A DNA stretch of 10,861 bases from the NCBI GenBank assembly GCA_046704825.1, contig JBJKRE010000001.1:1-10861 (forward strand), in the 5' to 3' direction. The DNA comes from CAVRTJ01 sp046704825 (lineage in GTDB: Bacteria; Acidobacteriota; UBA4820; DSQY01). A program made the position numbers and the translations under genes. This document shows, piece after piece, positions 1 through 7,620 of this stretch. The notes beneath the pieces were generated by a model, which made no database searches, was not told where the DNA came from, and worked only from the letters and a program-made list of their open reading frames with translations. How positions within the stretch are numbered: position 1 is the stretch's first letter; each line of letters begins with the position of its first letter.

Positions 1-966
1 ATGGCCGCCGCGTGCGGACGCGACGTACCGGTCGAGAACAACCCGGGGCTTCGACTCGGCGCCCTTTTGGGGGAACTCGCGCTGGCAGGCCGCGACAAGG
101 TGACCTTCCTCGCCGAGGCCTCCACCGCGGCTCTCCCCATCTGGATGGAGCAGCTCATCGCCGAGAGTACGGGCAAGTCCGGAAAGGGCATCGTGCCGGT
201 TGCGGACGAGCCCTTAGGACCGCCGGATGTATACGGGGACGACCGGTTCTTCGTCCACTTCGCACTCCACGGCGAAACGCCGCCCGCCACGGAAGCCGCG
301 CTCAAGAAGCTGGAGGCGGCCGGCCACCCCGTCGCAAGGGTCAGGTTCCGCGACCTCTACGACCTGGGTGCCGAGTTCTTCCGCTGGGAGGTCGCCGTGG
401 CCGCAGCGGGGGCCGTTCTGGGAATCCAGCCCTTCAACCAGCCGGACGTGCAGCTCGCAAAGGACCTGGCAAAGAAGGCCATGGCTGAGGCTGGACAAGG
501 CACGGAATGGCCAGATATTCAGGAACTGCAGTTGAGTGACCAGGAAGACTTAAAGAATAAGATAAGATCCCTTCTGGAGTCGCGGAGGGCCGGAGACTAC
601 ATTTCGATCCAGGCCTACATCGCCCCGGGTCCGGCCCCCATGCGGGACCTCCAGGCCGTGAGGGAGCACTTGAGAAACGTGACGCGCCTCGCCACGACGG
701 TGGGGTACGGCCCACGCTTCCTTCACTCCACCGGCCAGCTGCACAAGGGTGGCCCCAACACGGGCCTGTTCCTTCAGATCGTGGACGATCCCGCGGAGAG
801 CCTTCCGGTGCCCGGGCAGGACTTCACATTCAAGGCCCTGATCCACGCCCAGACCGTGGGGGATTACAACGCCCTCCAGCAGAGGAAGCGGCGGGTCCTG
901 CGCGTGAACCTGGGCGCGGACGCCACAAGGGGTCTGAAGAAGATCCTGCAGGTCCTGGGGGCCTGA
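1..966 (+). CDS. pgi: Phosphoglucose isomerase, C-terminal part (probably of a transaldolase-PGI fusion); 5' end outside window
   Basis: Interconverts glucose 6-phosphate and fructose 6-phosphate in the cytoplasm. The reading frame is open from base 1 with no stop or convincing ribosome site, so the ATG at base 1 is most likely an internal Met and the gene begins upstream. Visible residues carry PGI hallmarks: NNPGLRLGALLGELAL (13-28), an active-site stretch with EQLIAESTGKSGKG (50-63), GIQPFNQPDVQLAKD (141-155), and near the C-terminus LHSTGQLHKGGPNTG (241-255), whose Lys fits the catalytic Lys of the family. This variant, including the long variable linker at about 160-198, is the one found in bifunctional transaldolase/PGI proteins of about 950 residues. 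The transaldolase half would lie off the window, so the fusion is inference. The linker at bases 481-570 is clearly poorer in GC than the rest of the gene. The gene starts the visible part of a pentose-phosphate operon with gnd, zwf and pgl. Confidence 0.9.
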   Translation: MAAACGRDVPVENNPGLRLGALLGELALAGRDKVTFLAEASTAALPIWMEQLIAESTGKSGKGIVPVADEPLGPPDVYGDDRFFVHFALHGETPPATEAALKKLEAAGHPVARVRFRDLYDLGAEFFRWEVAVAAAGAVLGIQPFNQPDVQLAKDLAKKAMAEAGQGTEWPDIQELQLSDQEDLKNKIRSLLESRRAGDYISIQAYIAPGPAPMRDLQAVREHLRNVTRLATTVGYGPRFLHSTGQLHKGGPNTGLFLQIVDDPAESLPVPGQDFTFKALIHAQTVGDYNALQQRKRRVLRVNLGADATRGLKKILQVLGA

Positions 967-1047
967 GCCCCTGTATGGCCAGGGAAAACGCACGACAGCC
1001 GCCGCCAGGCGGACGCTTCGGCACGAAAGAACATAAGGAGATATACG
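967..1047 (+). promoter_or_regulatory. pgi-gnd intergenic leader: two small hairpins and a strong gnd ribosome binding site
   Basis: This 81-bp spacer is the longest in the sugar operon. It can form two short hairpins: CCCTG (969-973) with CAGGG (980-984) around a 6-base loop, followed by AAAA, and CCGCC (999-1003) with GGCGG (1008-1012) around GCCA. Neither has a T-tract, so they look more like mRNA processing or stability elements than full terminators. AAGGAG at 1035-1040 lies 7 bases before the gnd ATG and is the best Shine-Dalgarno in the operon, fitting independent strong initiation of gnd. I see no convincing promoter here, but an internal one cannot be excluded. Confidence 0.4.
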
Positions 1048-1956
<909 letters not shown>

Positions 1957-1959
1957 GCC

Positions 1960-3420
1960 ATGGATACCGCCACGGCCGAACCCTGTCTGTTCGTCATACA
2001 CGGCGCCACCGGCGACCTGGCCGGACGAAAGCTCGTTCCCGCCCTCTCGAGCGGCCTGGAGAAGAAGAGGATCCATCCGGGTACCATCGTGCTCGGCGTC
2101 GGCAGGAAGCCGGACATCTCAGACGAGGACCTGAGGCGTTCGCTCCTCGACGCGCTGGCGGAGGCGGGCCAGGAGCCAGACGAACAGCTTAAGACCTTCT
2201 GGCAGAAGAACCTCTTCTACCAGGCCGTGCCGGACGGAGGGGGCGAAAGCTACAAGGCCCTCGCCGAGCGCATCACGGAGCTCGAATCCCGTTTCGAACT
2301 GCCGGGCAACCGCGTCTTCTATCTGGCTCTGCCGCCCCAGGCGTTCACGGGCGTGATAAGGGGGCTCGGAGAAGCGGGACTCAACGACTCCGAGGGATGG
2401 ACTCGACTGGTCATAGAAAAGCCCTTCGGGCACGATCTCCAGTCGGCGCTGGAGCTGAACGACTTCGTCCACAAGTACTTCAAAGAGTCCCAGATCTACC
2501 GGATCGAACACTACCTGGGCAAGGAGACCGTACAGAACCTGCTGGTCTTCCGCTTCGCGAACTCGCTCTTCGAGCCGCTGTGGAACCGCGACAGGGTCGA
2601 GAGCGTGCAGATCACGGTGTCCGAGAGCCTGGGGATAGGAGGCCGGGCCGGCTATTACGACCAGGCGGGTGCCCTGAGGGACATGATCCAGAACCACATC
2701 ACCCAGCTCCTGGCGCTGACGGCCATGGAAGTCCCCGGCGCCTTCGAGGCCGACTCCATCCGGCAGGAGAAGGCCAAGCTGCTGAAAGCGGTTGAAGCCA
2801 TAGGGGACCGGGACGTGGTCTTCGGGCGCTACGGGGCGGGACGCGTCGGCAAGGAGTCCGTCCCGGGCTACCTGCAGGAGAAGGGGATTCCCGCCGATTC
2901 CATCACGCCGACCTACGTCGCGCTCCGGTTGAGGATCGCCAACTGGCGCTGGCACGGCGTACCCTTCATCATTCGAACGGGGAAGCGCCTGCCGAAACGC
3001 GTCTCTCAGATCGCGGTCACCTTCCGCTGCCCGCCCGTCTCCATCTTCCAGCCGCACGACAAGTGCACGATTCACTCGAACGTGCTGATCATGACGCTGC
3101 AGCCAGACGAGGGCTTCGACATCCACTTCGAGGTCAAGACCCCGGGGCAGGCCATCGGGCTCCAGACGGAGGCGCTCCACTTCAGGTACGCGGAGGCTTT
3201 CCAGCCCCTTCCGGAGGCCTACGAGACCCTCCTCGAGGACGTGGTGATAGGGGACCAGACGCTCTTCGTGCACGCGGACGAGGTGGAGGCGGCGTGGCGC
3301 CTCTACACGCCCGTTCTGGAAAGACACATCGAACCCGTCCTCTACGAGGCCGGCTCCTGGGGGCCCTCTGAGGCGGACGAACTCCTCGCGGGAACTTCGA
3401 ACGGGTGGGTCACGAAATGA
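1960..3420 (+). CDS. zwf: Glucose-6-phosphate 1-dehydrogenase
   Basis: Oxidises glucose 6-phosphate to 6-phosphoglucono-1,5-lactone with NAD(P)+, the committing step of the oxidative pentose phosphate pathway. The 486 residues match the family's usual size. The N-terminal dinucleotide motif HGATGDLAGRKLVPAL is at 14-29, followed by GVGRK (46-50), whose Arg sits near where NADP-binding Arg residues occur. EKPFGHDL (153-160) and RIEHYLGKE (181-189) follow. The latter is the active-site signature, normally with Asp-His; here Glu183 replaces the Asp (codon GAA at 2506-2508). IQNHITQLLAL (243-253) carries the expected general-base His246. GGGAGGA (1946-1952) ends 7 bases before the ATG and fixes the start. 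The gene begins 3 bp after gnd and shares ATGA with pgl, so its expression is coupled to both. Apart from the Glu substitution the protein looks intact and functional. Confidence 0.95.
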   Translation: MDTATAEPCLFVIHGATGDLAGRKLVPALSSGLEKKRIHPGTIVLGVGRKPDISDEDLRRSLLDALAEAGQEPDEQLKTFWQKNLFYQAVPDGGGESYKALAERITELESRFELPGNRVFYLALPPQAFTGVIRGLGEAGLNDSEGWTRLVIEKPFGHDLQSALELNDFVHKYFKESQIYRIEHYLGKETVQNLLVFRFANSLFEPLWNRDRVESVQITVSESLGIGGRAGYYDQAGALRDMIQNHITQLLALTAMEVPGAFEADSIRQEKAKLLKAVEAIGDRDVVFGRYGAGRVGKESVPGYLQEKGIPADSITPTYVALRLRIANWRWHGVPFIIRTGKRLPKRVSQIAVTFRCPPVSIFQPHDKCTIHSNVLIMTLQPDEGFDIHFEVKTPGQAIGLQTEALHFRYAEAFQPLPEAYETLLEDVVIGDQTLFVHADEVEAAWRLYTPVLERHIEPVLYEAGSWGPSEADELLAGTSNGWVTK

Positions 3421-4139
3421 AGGAACAGGTCAAACGATTTGCCGACATCGCCGCGTTGAGCCGAGCGGCTGCGGACGACGTGGTCGAACTGGCTCGCCTC
3501 CGGGCATCCGAGTCGGGCCGCTTCTCCGTGGCGCTCGCCGGTGGACACACGCCGAGGAGGCTCTACGAACTCCTCTCGAGCGACTTCAAGGACCGCATCC
3601 CCTGGAACGCCGTTCACGTATTCTGGGGCGACGAGCGGTGCGTTCCTCCGAAGGATGCGGACAGTAACTACCGGATGGCGTGGGAAGCCATGCTCTCCCG
3701 GGTCCCCATTCCGGAGGCCAACATACACAGAATCGAGGCCGAGAAGGGCCTTCCCGGCGCAGCCGCCGAATCCTACGAAGAGGTCCTCCGCGATTTCTTC
3801 GGAGACGCACCCGCCTTCGACCTCATTCTCCTGGGAATGGGCGGCGAGGGCCACACGGCGTCGCTGTTCCCGGGAGCCTCAGCCCTCGATGAATCCCGGA
3901 GGTGGGTAGTGGCGGTCAGGGCGCCGGAGGGTATTTCGCCGCCCGTCCGCATCAGCCTGACGATGCCCGCGCTGAATTCCGCACGTGAGGTCTTTCTCCT
4001 GGTGTCCGGGAGGGAGAAGAGGCCGGTGCTCCAGGAGGTGCTGGCGGGCGGAGAGGCCGCTCCCGCAAGGTTTCCGGTGGCCATGGTGAGGCCCTCCGGG
4101 AACAAGGTGTGGTATATTGACGAGGCTGCAGGAGGCTGA
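3417..4139 (+). CDS. pgl: 6-phosphogluconolactonase (DevB/Pgl type)
   Basis: Hydrolyses 6-phosphoglucono-1,5-lactone, the product of the preceding zwf gene, to 6-phosphogluconate for Gnd. The 240-residue length is typical of the DevB/NagB-fold lactonases. Visible motifs are the phosphate-binding AGGHTPRRLYELL (41-53), FWGDERCVPP (69-78), SNYRM (83-87) and GMGGEGHTASLFPG (140-153). The last usually has Asp before Gly-His; here it is Glu144, a conservative change. I chose the ATG at 3417 because it overlaps the zwf stop as ATGA and has GGGTGGG (3403-3409) seven bases upstream. A GTG at 3405 in the same frame would add only four residues (MGHE) and has no better ribosome site. The 3' end overlaps the start of the GH15 gene by 23 bp. 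Confidence 0.93.
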   Translation: MKEQVKRFADIAALSRAAADDVVELARLRASESGRFSVALAGGHTPRRLYELLSSDFKDRIPWNAVHVFWGDERCVPPKDADSNYRMAWEAMLSRVPIPEANIHRIEAEKGLPGAAAESYEEVLRDFFGDAPAFDLILLGMGGEGHTASLFPGASALDESRRWVVAVRAPEGISPPVRISLTMPALNSAREVFLLVSGREKRPVLQEVLAGGEAAPARFPVAMVRPSGNKVWYIDEAAGG

Positions 4140-4143
4140 CACG
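4104..4143 (+). promoter_or_regulatory. Two competing ribosome sites at the start of the GH15 gene
   Basis: Two possible starts compete. AAGGTG (4104-4109) stands 7 bases before the in-frame TTG at 4117 and supports that codon. A stronger consensus AGGAGG (4130-4135) lies 5 bases before an in-frame ACG at 4141-4143, right after the pgl stop. No ATG, GTG or TTG follows AGGAGG at usable distance in the GH15 frame. The layout TGA-C-ACG looks like a former ATG start changed by one base, or a base error. TTG is preferred as the annotated start because ACG initiation is very rare in bacteria. Confidence 0.5.
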
Positions 4144-6006
4144 GGCAAGAAGAGGCGGGGCTATAAGCCCATAAGCGATTACGGGCTGATAGGGAACCTG
4201 GAAACCTGCGCTCTGGTGGGAAGCGATGGCTCCATAGACTGGTGTTGCTTTCCCCATCTCGAGTCTCCGAGCGTCTTCGCTGCCGTTCTGGACGACCGGA
4301 TAGGCGGATGGTTCCAGATCCGTCCCGCCGGCAACTTCAGATCGGACATAACCTACCTCGGCGACACGAATATCCTCGACATCACGTTCACCACGGACGA
4401 GGGGCAGGTTCGTCTGACGGATTTCATGCCGGCCAGGGACCCGATGAAGGGTGAGGATCCCTCCCATCAGACGATCTTTCGAAGAATACAAGGCGTTTCC
4501 GGGCACGTGCCCATGAGCGTCGATTTCCAGCCGCGTTTCGACTACGCGCGCGTCAGTTCGAGCGCGGAGAGAGCTCCCGACGGCGTCGCGGTGAGGTGGC
4601 ACGACCGCGAACTCTACCTTCAGGCCCCCTTCCCCCTCGAACCGGCGGAGGGCGGCGCGACGGGGGCTGTGACGGTGTCAGCGGGAGACAGCGTATGGGT
4701 GGTCCTGCAGTACGGTCACCGGATCACCCGCTACCCCGAGCACTGCGAGGCCTTCCTCGACAAGACCCTCGCCTACTGGGAGGACTGGTCGCACTCCTGC
4801 GACGAGGCCCACTGCGTCTTTCAGGGGCCGCACCACGGGCACGTGGTGCGTTCGGAGCTGGCTCTCAAGCTCCTGACCCACCACGACACCGGCGCCATCG
4901 CCGCGGCTGCGACCACGTCCCTTCCCGAACACATGGGCGGCGTGAGGAACTGGGATTACCGCTTCGCCTGGATCCGGGACGCGTCCTTCACCGCGCAGGC
5001 CCTGCACAGCCTGGGGCACACCGAGGAGGCGATGGCCTACTTTCGATGGGTCAAGGGTGTGCGCCCCATCGCCGGCGGCGACGGAAAGCCCCTGGAGTTC
5101 CAGATCATGTACGGGCTCCACGGAGAACTCAGGCTTCGGGAGGTCGAGCTGGGCCACCTCGACGGGTACCGCGGATCCCGCCCCGTGCGGATAGGCAATG
5201 CGGCGCACCGGCAGCGGCAGATGGACATCTACGGCGAGCTATTGCTGGCCTTCTACGAGACGACGAGGTACGGCAAGAAGATCACCCCCGAGGACTGGGC
5301 CTTCATCCGGGGTGTCGCAGCCGAAGTGGAGGGTAACTGGGAGTCAAAAGACTCGGGGATCTGGGAAGTGCGGGGCGGGCCCCGGCACTATACCTACTCC
5401 AAACTCATGTGCTGGGTCGCCCTGGACCGCGCCGTCAAGATGGCACGGAACACGGGATTCGAAGCCCCCGCGGAGAGGTGGGCCAGCACAAGAGACAGAA
5501 TCAAGAGGGCCATCCTCGAACAGGGCTTCGACCGCAAGGCCCGGAGCTTCGTCCAGTCCTTCGGCGGCGATTCACTCGACGCCACCAGCCTTCTCATTCC
5601 CAAGATGGGCCTGCTGCCCTTCGGGGACGAACGCGTCCAGGGAACCATCCGGGCCACGAAGGAGCGGCTGCTGGATCACGGAATGGTCTACCGCTACGAG
5701 GGCGACGACGGGCTGCCCGGGCAGGAAGGGACCTTCCTTTTGTGCACGTTCTGGCTGGTGAACGCGCTGACACTCTCGGGCAGGATAGACGAGGCCGAGG
5801 CGCTCTTCCACTCGGTCATCGAGAAATCGAGCGGGCTGGGTCTGCTTTCGGAGCAGGTCGACCCGGAAACCGGTGGATACCTCGGAAACTACCCGCAGGC
5901 GTTCAGCCACATAGGGCTGATCAACAGCGCCCTGTACCTGGGGCGGGCCAAAGGCAGGACCCACCGGGGCCCTGCGCCCATAGGAGAGGACAAGCCGGAA
6001 GCGTGA
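4117..6006 (+). CDS. Glycoside hydrolase family 15 (glucoamylase/trehalase-like)
   Basis: An inverting exo-acting alpha-glucosidase that should release beta-glucose from trehalose, maltodextrins or glycogen fragments. No signal peptide is visible, so it is probably cytoplasmic. The 629-residue protein opens with the beta-sandwich domain typical of bacterial GH15 trehalase-like enzymes (YKPISDYGLIGNLETCALVG at 16-35, DGSIDWCCFP at 37-46). The (alpha/alpha)6 catalytic barrel begins near 240. NWDYRFAWIRDASF (278-291) is the conserved substrate-binding segment. DSGIWEVRGG (412-421) offers Glu417 as general acid, and LLSEQVDPETG (576-586) offers Glu579 as general base. The N-terminal domain resembles actinobacterial GH15 trehalases as well as glucoamylases, so the substrate stays open. 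It is the last gene of the operon and its first 23 bp overlap pgl. The start is TTG 4117 by default. Co-expression with zwf, pgl and gnd suggests that stored or osmoprotectant sugar is routed into NAD(P)H production. Confidence 0.9.
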   Translation: MTRLQEADTGKKRRGYKPISDYGLIGNLETCALVGSDGSIDWCCFPHLESPSVFAAVLDDRIGGWFQIRPAGNFRSDITYLGDTNILDITFTTDEGQVRLTDFMPARDPMKGEDPSHQTIFRRIQGVSGHVPMSVDFQPRFDYARVSSSAERAPDGVAVRWHDRELYLQAPFPLEPAEGGATGAVTVSAGDSVWVVLQYGHRITRYPEHCEAFLDKTLAYWEDWSHSCDEAHCVFQGPHHGHVVRSELALKLLTHHDTGAIAAAATTSLPEHMGGVRNWDYRFAWIRDASFTAQALHSLGHTEEAMAYFRWVKGVRPIAGGDGKPLEFQIMYGLHGELRLREVELGHLDGYRGSRPVRIGNAAHRQRQMDIYGELLLAFYETTRYGKKITPEDWAFIRGVAAEVEGNWESKDSGIWEVRGGPRHYTYSKLMCWVALDRAVKMARNTGFEAPAERWASTRDRIKRAILEQGFDRKARSFVQSFGGDSLDATSLLIPKMGLLPFGDERVQGTIRATKERLLDHGMVYRYEGDDGLPGQEGTFLLCTFWLVNALTLSGRIDEAEALFHSVIEKSSGLGLLSEQVDPETGGYLGNYPQAFSHIGLINSALYLGRAKGRTHRGPAPIGEDKPEA

Positions 6007-6120
6007 TTCGCGAGTCCCATCCCGGCCGCCTGCCTACACAAAATTCGCACCCGAAACCACTCGACAGCGTCCTCTATCCGGGGCGCGCCACAAGTCTCAG
6101 GCTTGCCGGTCCATGCTCAT

Positions 6121-6159
6121 CGGGGTGGGCGCCTCCGCGGCATGATCCGCAGAGCCCCG
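6121..6159. terminator. Possible weak convergent hairpin between the GH15 gene and hflX
   Basis: The 161-bp spacer 6007-6167 separates two convergent genes, so termination is expected here. CGGGG (6121-6125) can pair with CCCCG (6155-6159), enclosing a second stem GCGG (6137-6140) with CCGC (6147-6150). The arms sit just past the hflX stop codon on the minus strand. There is no T-run on either side, so this would be a non-canonical terminator at best. I see no gene or repeat in the rest of the spacer; an 8-bp palindrome GGCGCGCC at 6082-6089 is probably chance in GC-rich DNA. Confidence 0.25.
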
Positions 6160-6167
6160 TGGCACCA

Positions 6168-7418
6168 TCACGTCCCGGAGGCGAGAAGTGAGCGCAGATC
6201 GTCGAGGTCTTCGGAAGACCCTCTGACGGCGAGATGGACCCCATCCGGCCCGTAGGACAACCCCAGGACCGTCAAGCGGTCCCTGAAGGCAACGAATCGC
6301 GGCCACAGGGTATAGGGCACGAAGAAGCTGTCTCCCGCCAGAGACTTCCTGACCGCTTGCGCGAGAGCCGTCTTGAGTTCGGGGATGCCCGTGCCGTTCC
6401 GGGCGGAGACGAACAGGGCGTCGGGGTAAAGGTTCCGGGCCCGGTCCACGTAGGCCTCCGGAGCCTTGTCAGTCTTGTTGAAGACCCTCAGGACGGGCAC
6501 GCTGTCGAGCTGCAGCTCGCTCATGACTGCCATGGCCGTCTGGCTCTTCTCCTCAAAGTTGTGCTCGGCCACGTCGATGACGTGGAGGATGAGGCTCGCC
6601 TCCCGAATCTGCTCCATGGTGGAGCGGAACGAGGCGATCAAGTGGTGCGGAAGCTTTCGGACAAGCCCCACCGTATCGATCAGGAGGACGTCCCCGGTGA
6701 ACCCGTCGAGGTGCATCCTTCGGAAGGTGGTGTCCAGCGTCGAAAACAGCCGGTCCTCCACGACCACCTCGGCCGACGTCATCCGGTTCATGAGAGAGGA
6801 TTTTCCCACGTTGGTGTAGCCCACCAGCGCGACCTCGAAGGTCTGGGATCTCCTTCGCCTCTGGACGTCCCGGTGCGCAGCGATCTGATCGAGCTCTCGC
6901 CTCAGGAAGGCGATGCGCTTGCGGATGACGCGGCGGTCCGTTTCGAGCTGGGTTTCGCCGACGCCCCTGGTCCCGATGCCGCCCGCCTGGCGCGAAAGGT
7001 GGCTCCACGCGCGCGTCAGCCTCGGCAGGAGGTAGGTGTACTGGGCGAGCTCGACCTGTGTCCGGGCCTCGCGCGTCCGGGCGCGCCTGGCGAAGATGTC
7101 CAGGATGACACCCGTCCGGTCCGTGACCCTGCACCCGAATATGGATTCGAGATTGCGCGTCTGGGCCGGGGAGAGGTCGTCGTCGAAAACCGCCAGGACC
7201 ACCCGCTCCTCGACGCACAGAGCGGCGATCTCTTCGGCCTTCCCCCGTCCGATGTACGTGGCCGCGTGGATCCGCGGCCGAACCTGCACGACCCTCCTCA
7301 CAATATCTCCGCCTGCCGTGTCCACCAGGTCGGCGAGTTCGTCCAGGTCCTCCTCTATGTGATGCTGCGGCCGGTGGGGCAAGGCCACACCGACCAGTAT
7401 GGCTCGTTCGCGGGTCAT
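6168..7418 (-). CDS. hflX: Ribosome-associated GTPase HflX
   Basis: HflX is a GTP-dependent ribosome-splitting and rescue factor that binds the 50S subunit, notably under heat stress. The 416-residue protein has the usual architecture. The N-terminal HflX domain holds YIGRGKAEE (55-63), followed by the family hallmark GTRGVGETQLETDRR (149-163) and the linker helices. The G domain has the P-loop GYTNVGKS (200-207), G3 DTVG (248-251, followed by Leu where many homologues have Phe), RKLPHHL (254-260), G4 NKTD (314-317) and G5 SAR (338-340). A C-terminal domain of about 55 residues follows. I chose the ATG at 7416-7418: the protein then opens MTRERAILVG like its relatives, and GGGAG lies 10 bases upstream. 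A GTG at 7442 would add eight residues without a visible ribosome site. It stands alone, convergent with GH15 and divergent from the exported-protein operon. No hfq or hflKC is nearby. Confidence 0.95.
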   Translation of the reverse strand: MTRERAILVGVALPHRPQHHIEEDLDELADLVDTAGGDIVRRVVQVRPRIHAATYIGRGKAEEIAALCVEERVVLAVFDDDLSPAQTRNLESIFGCRVTDRTGVILDIFARRARTREARTQVELAQYTYLLPRLTRAWSHLSRQAGGIGTRGVGETQLETDRRVIRKRIAFLRRELDQIAAHRDVQRRRRSQTFEVALVGYTNVGKSSLMNRMTSAEVVVEDRLFSTLDTTFRRMHLDGFTGDVLLIDTVGLVRKLPHHLIASFRSTMEQIREASLILHVIDVAEHNFEEKSQTAMAVMSELQLDSVPVLRVFNKTDKAPEAYVDRARNLYPDALFVSARNGTGIPELKTALAQAVRKSLAGDSFFVPYTLWPRFVAFRDRLTVLGLSYGPDGVHLAVRGSSEDLDDLRSLLASGT

Positions 7419-7497
7419 CGTCCTTTCACTCCCGCCCGACACATTAGCACAGAGGGCTGGCTACCGTGAGGGCGCTCGCGGAGAGAACCTCCCCTCC

Positions 7498-7521
7498 GGA
7501 CCGGCGGACCGGGTGGCCGGT
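7498..7521. repeat. Three tandem 8-bp units in the divergent spacer
   Basis: GGACCGGC, GGACCGGG and TGGCCGGT stand head to tail with an exact 8-bp period. The first two differ at one base; the third is more diverged but keeps the core GG-CCGG pattern. They lie between divergent hflX and the exported-protein operon, immediately next to an 18-bp near-palindrome. They could be a cooperative binding site for a regulator, but short GC repeats also arise by slippage, so function is inference. Confidence 0.35.
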
Positions 7522-7539
7522 ACGGGGAAGCTTTCCCGT
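7522..7539. promoter_or_regulatory. 18-bp near-perfect palindrome, candidate operator
   Basis: ACGGGGAAGCTTTCCCGT is symmetric in eight of nine base pairs around the centre 7530/7531; the only mismatch is G-T at the sixth pair. It lies in the spacer between two divergent transcription units, about 45 bp upstream of the -35-like hexamer of the plus-strand operon, where an activator or repressor dimer could bind. As RNA it would only make a 6-bp stem with a 6-base loop and no T-tract, so a DNA operator is the better reading. The regulator is unknown. Confidence 0.4.
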
Positions 7540-7584
7540 TCAGAATATGCATCCCGGCGGGCCGAAAGTCCGTGAGGGGGGATA

Positions 7585-7613
7585 TTGCCTGGACTTCACC
7601 CGTGTGCTATTGT
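7585..7613 (+). promoter_or_regulatory. Sigma70-like promoter of the exported protein-STAS-mglA operon
   Basis: TTGCCT (7585-7590) and TATTGT (7608-7613) are separated by exactly 17 bp and each match four of six consensus bases. The expected transcription start, 6-8 bases past the -10 box, falls at 7619-7621, on or beside the ATG at 7621. No Shine-Dalgarno precedes that ATG, so a leaderless or nearly leaderless message is implied. The alternative is that translation begins at TTG 7585 behind GAGGGGGG (7574-7581), in which case these hexamers are coding and the promoter lies further upstream. Confidence 0.45.
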
Positions 7614-7620
7614 TCTTTTC

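Noticed and set aside
1..3. ATG at base 1 as the true PGI start
   Set aside because: The frame is open at the window edge, and the visible protein starts in the middle of a known PGI segment without its N-terminal half.
2119..3327. 402-codon open frame on the minus strand opposite zwf
   Set aside because: Antisense shadow of zwf; composition is low-complexity and Arg/Leu/Val/Glu-biased, with no family resemblance and no ribosome site noted.
3846..3848. Glu144 instead of Asp in the Gly-His motif of Pgl as a sign of lost activity
   Set aside because: A conservative change that I believe occurs in other lactonases; all other motifs are intact, so it is noted only in the gene entry.
6091..6105. 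Short hairpin CAAGTC/GGCTTG as an intrinsic terminator for the GH15 gene
   Set aside because: Six-pair stem with a G-U and a 3-base loop, no T-tract; too weak to call.
7440..7442. GTG at 7442 (minus strand) as hflX start
   Set aside because: No Shine-Dalgarno precedes it and the eight extra residues are not typical; ATG 7418 fits family N-termini better.
6234..7469. 411-codon open frame on the plus strand opposite hflX
   Set aside because: It lies almost wholly antisense to a clear HflX with all GTPase motifs; its translation is Pro/Arg/Gly/His-rich without recognisable domains, as expected for a shadow frame in GC-rich DNA.
7585..7620. TTG 7585 as start of the exported protein
   Set aside because: It would put an odd hydrophobic stretch and Cys before a good signal peptide, and it coincides with a promoter-like hexamer. 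Kept as an alternative because a G-rich site precedes it.
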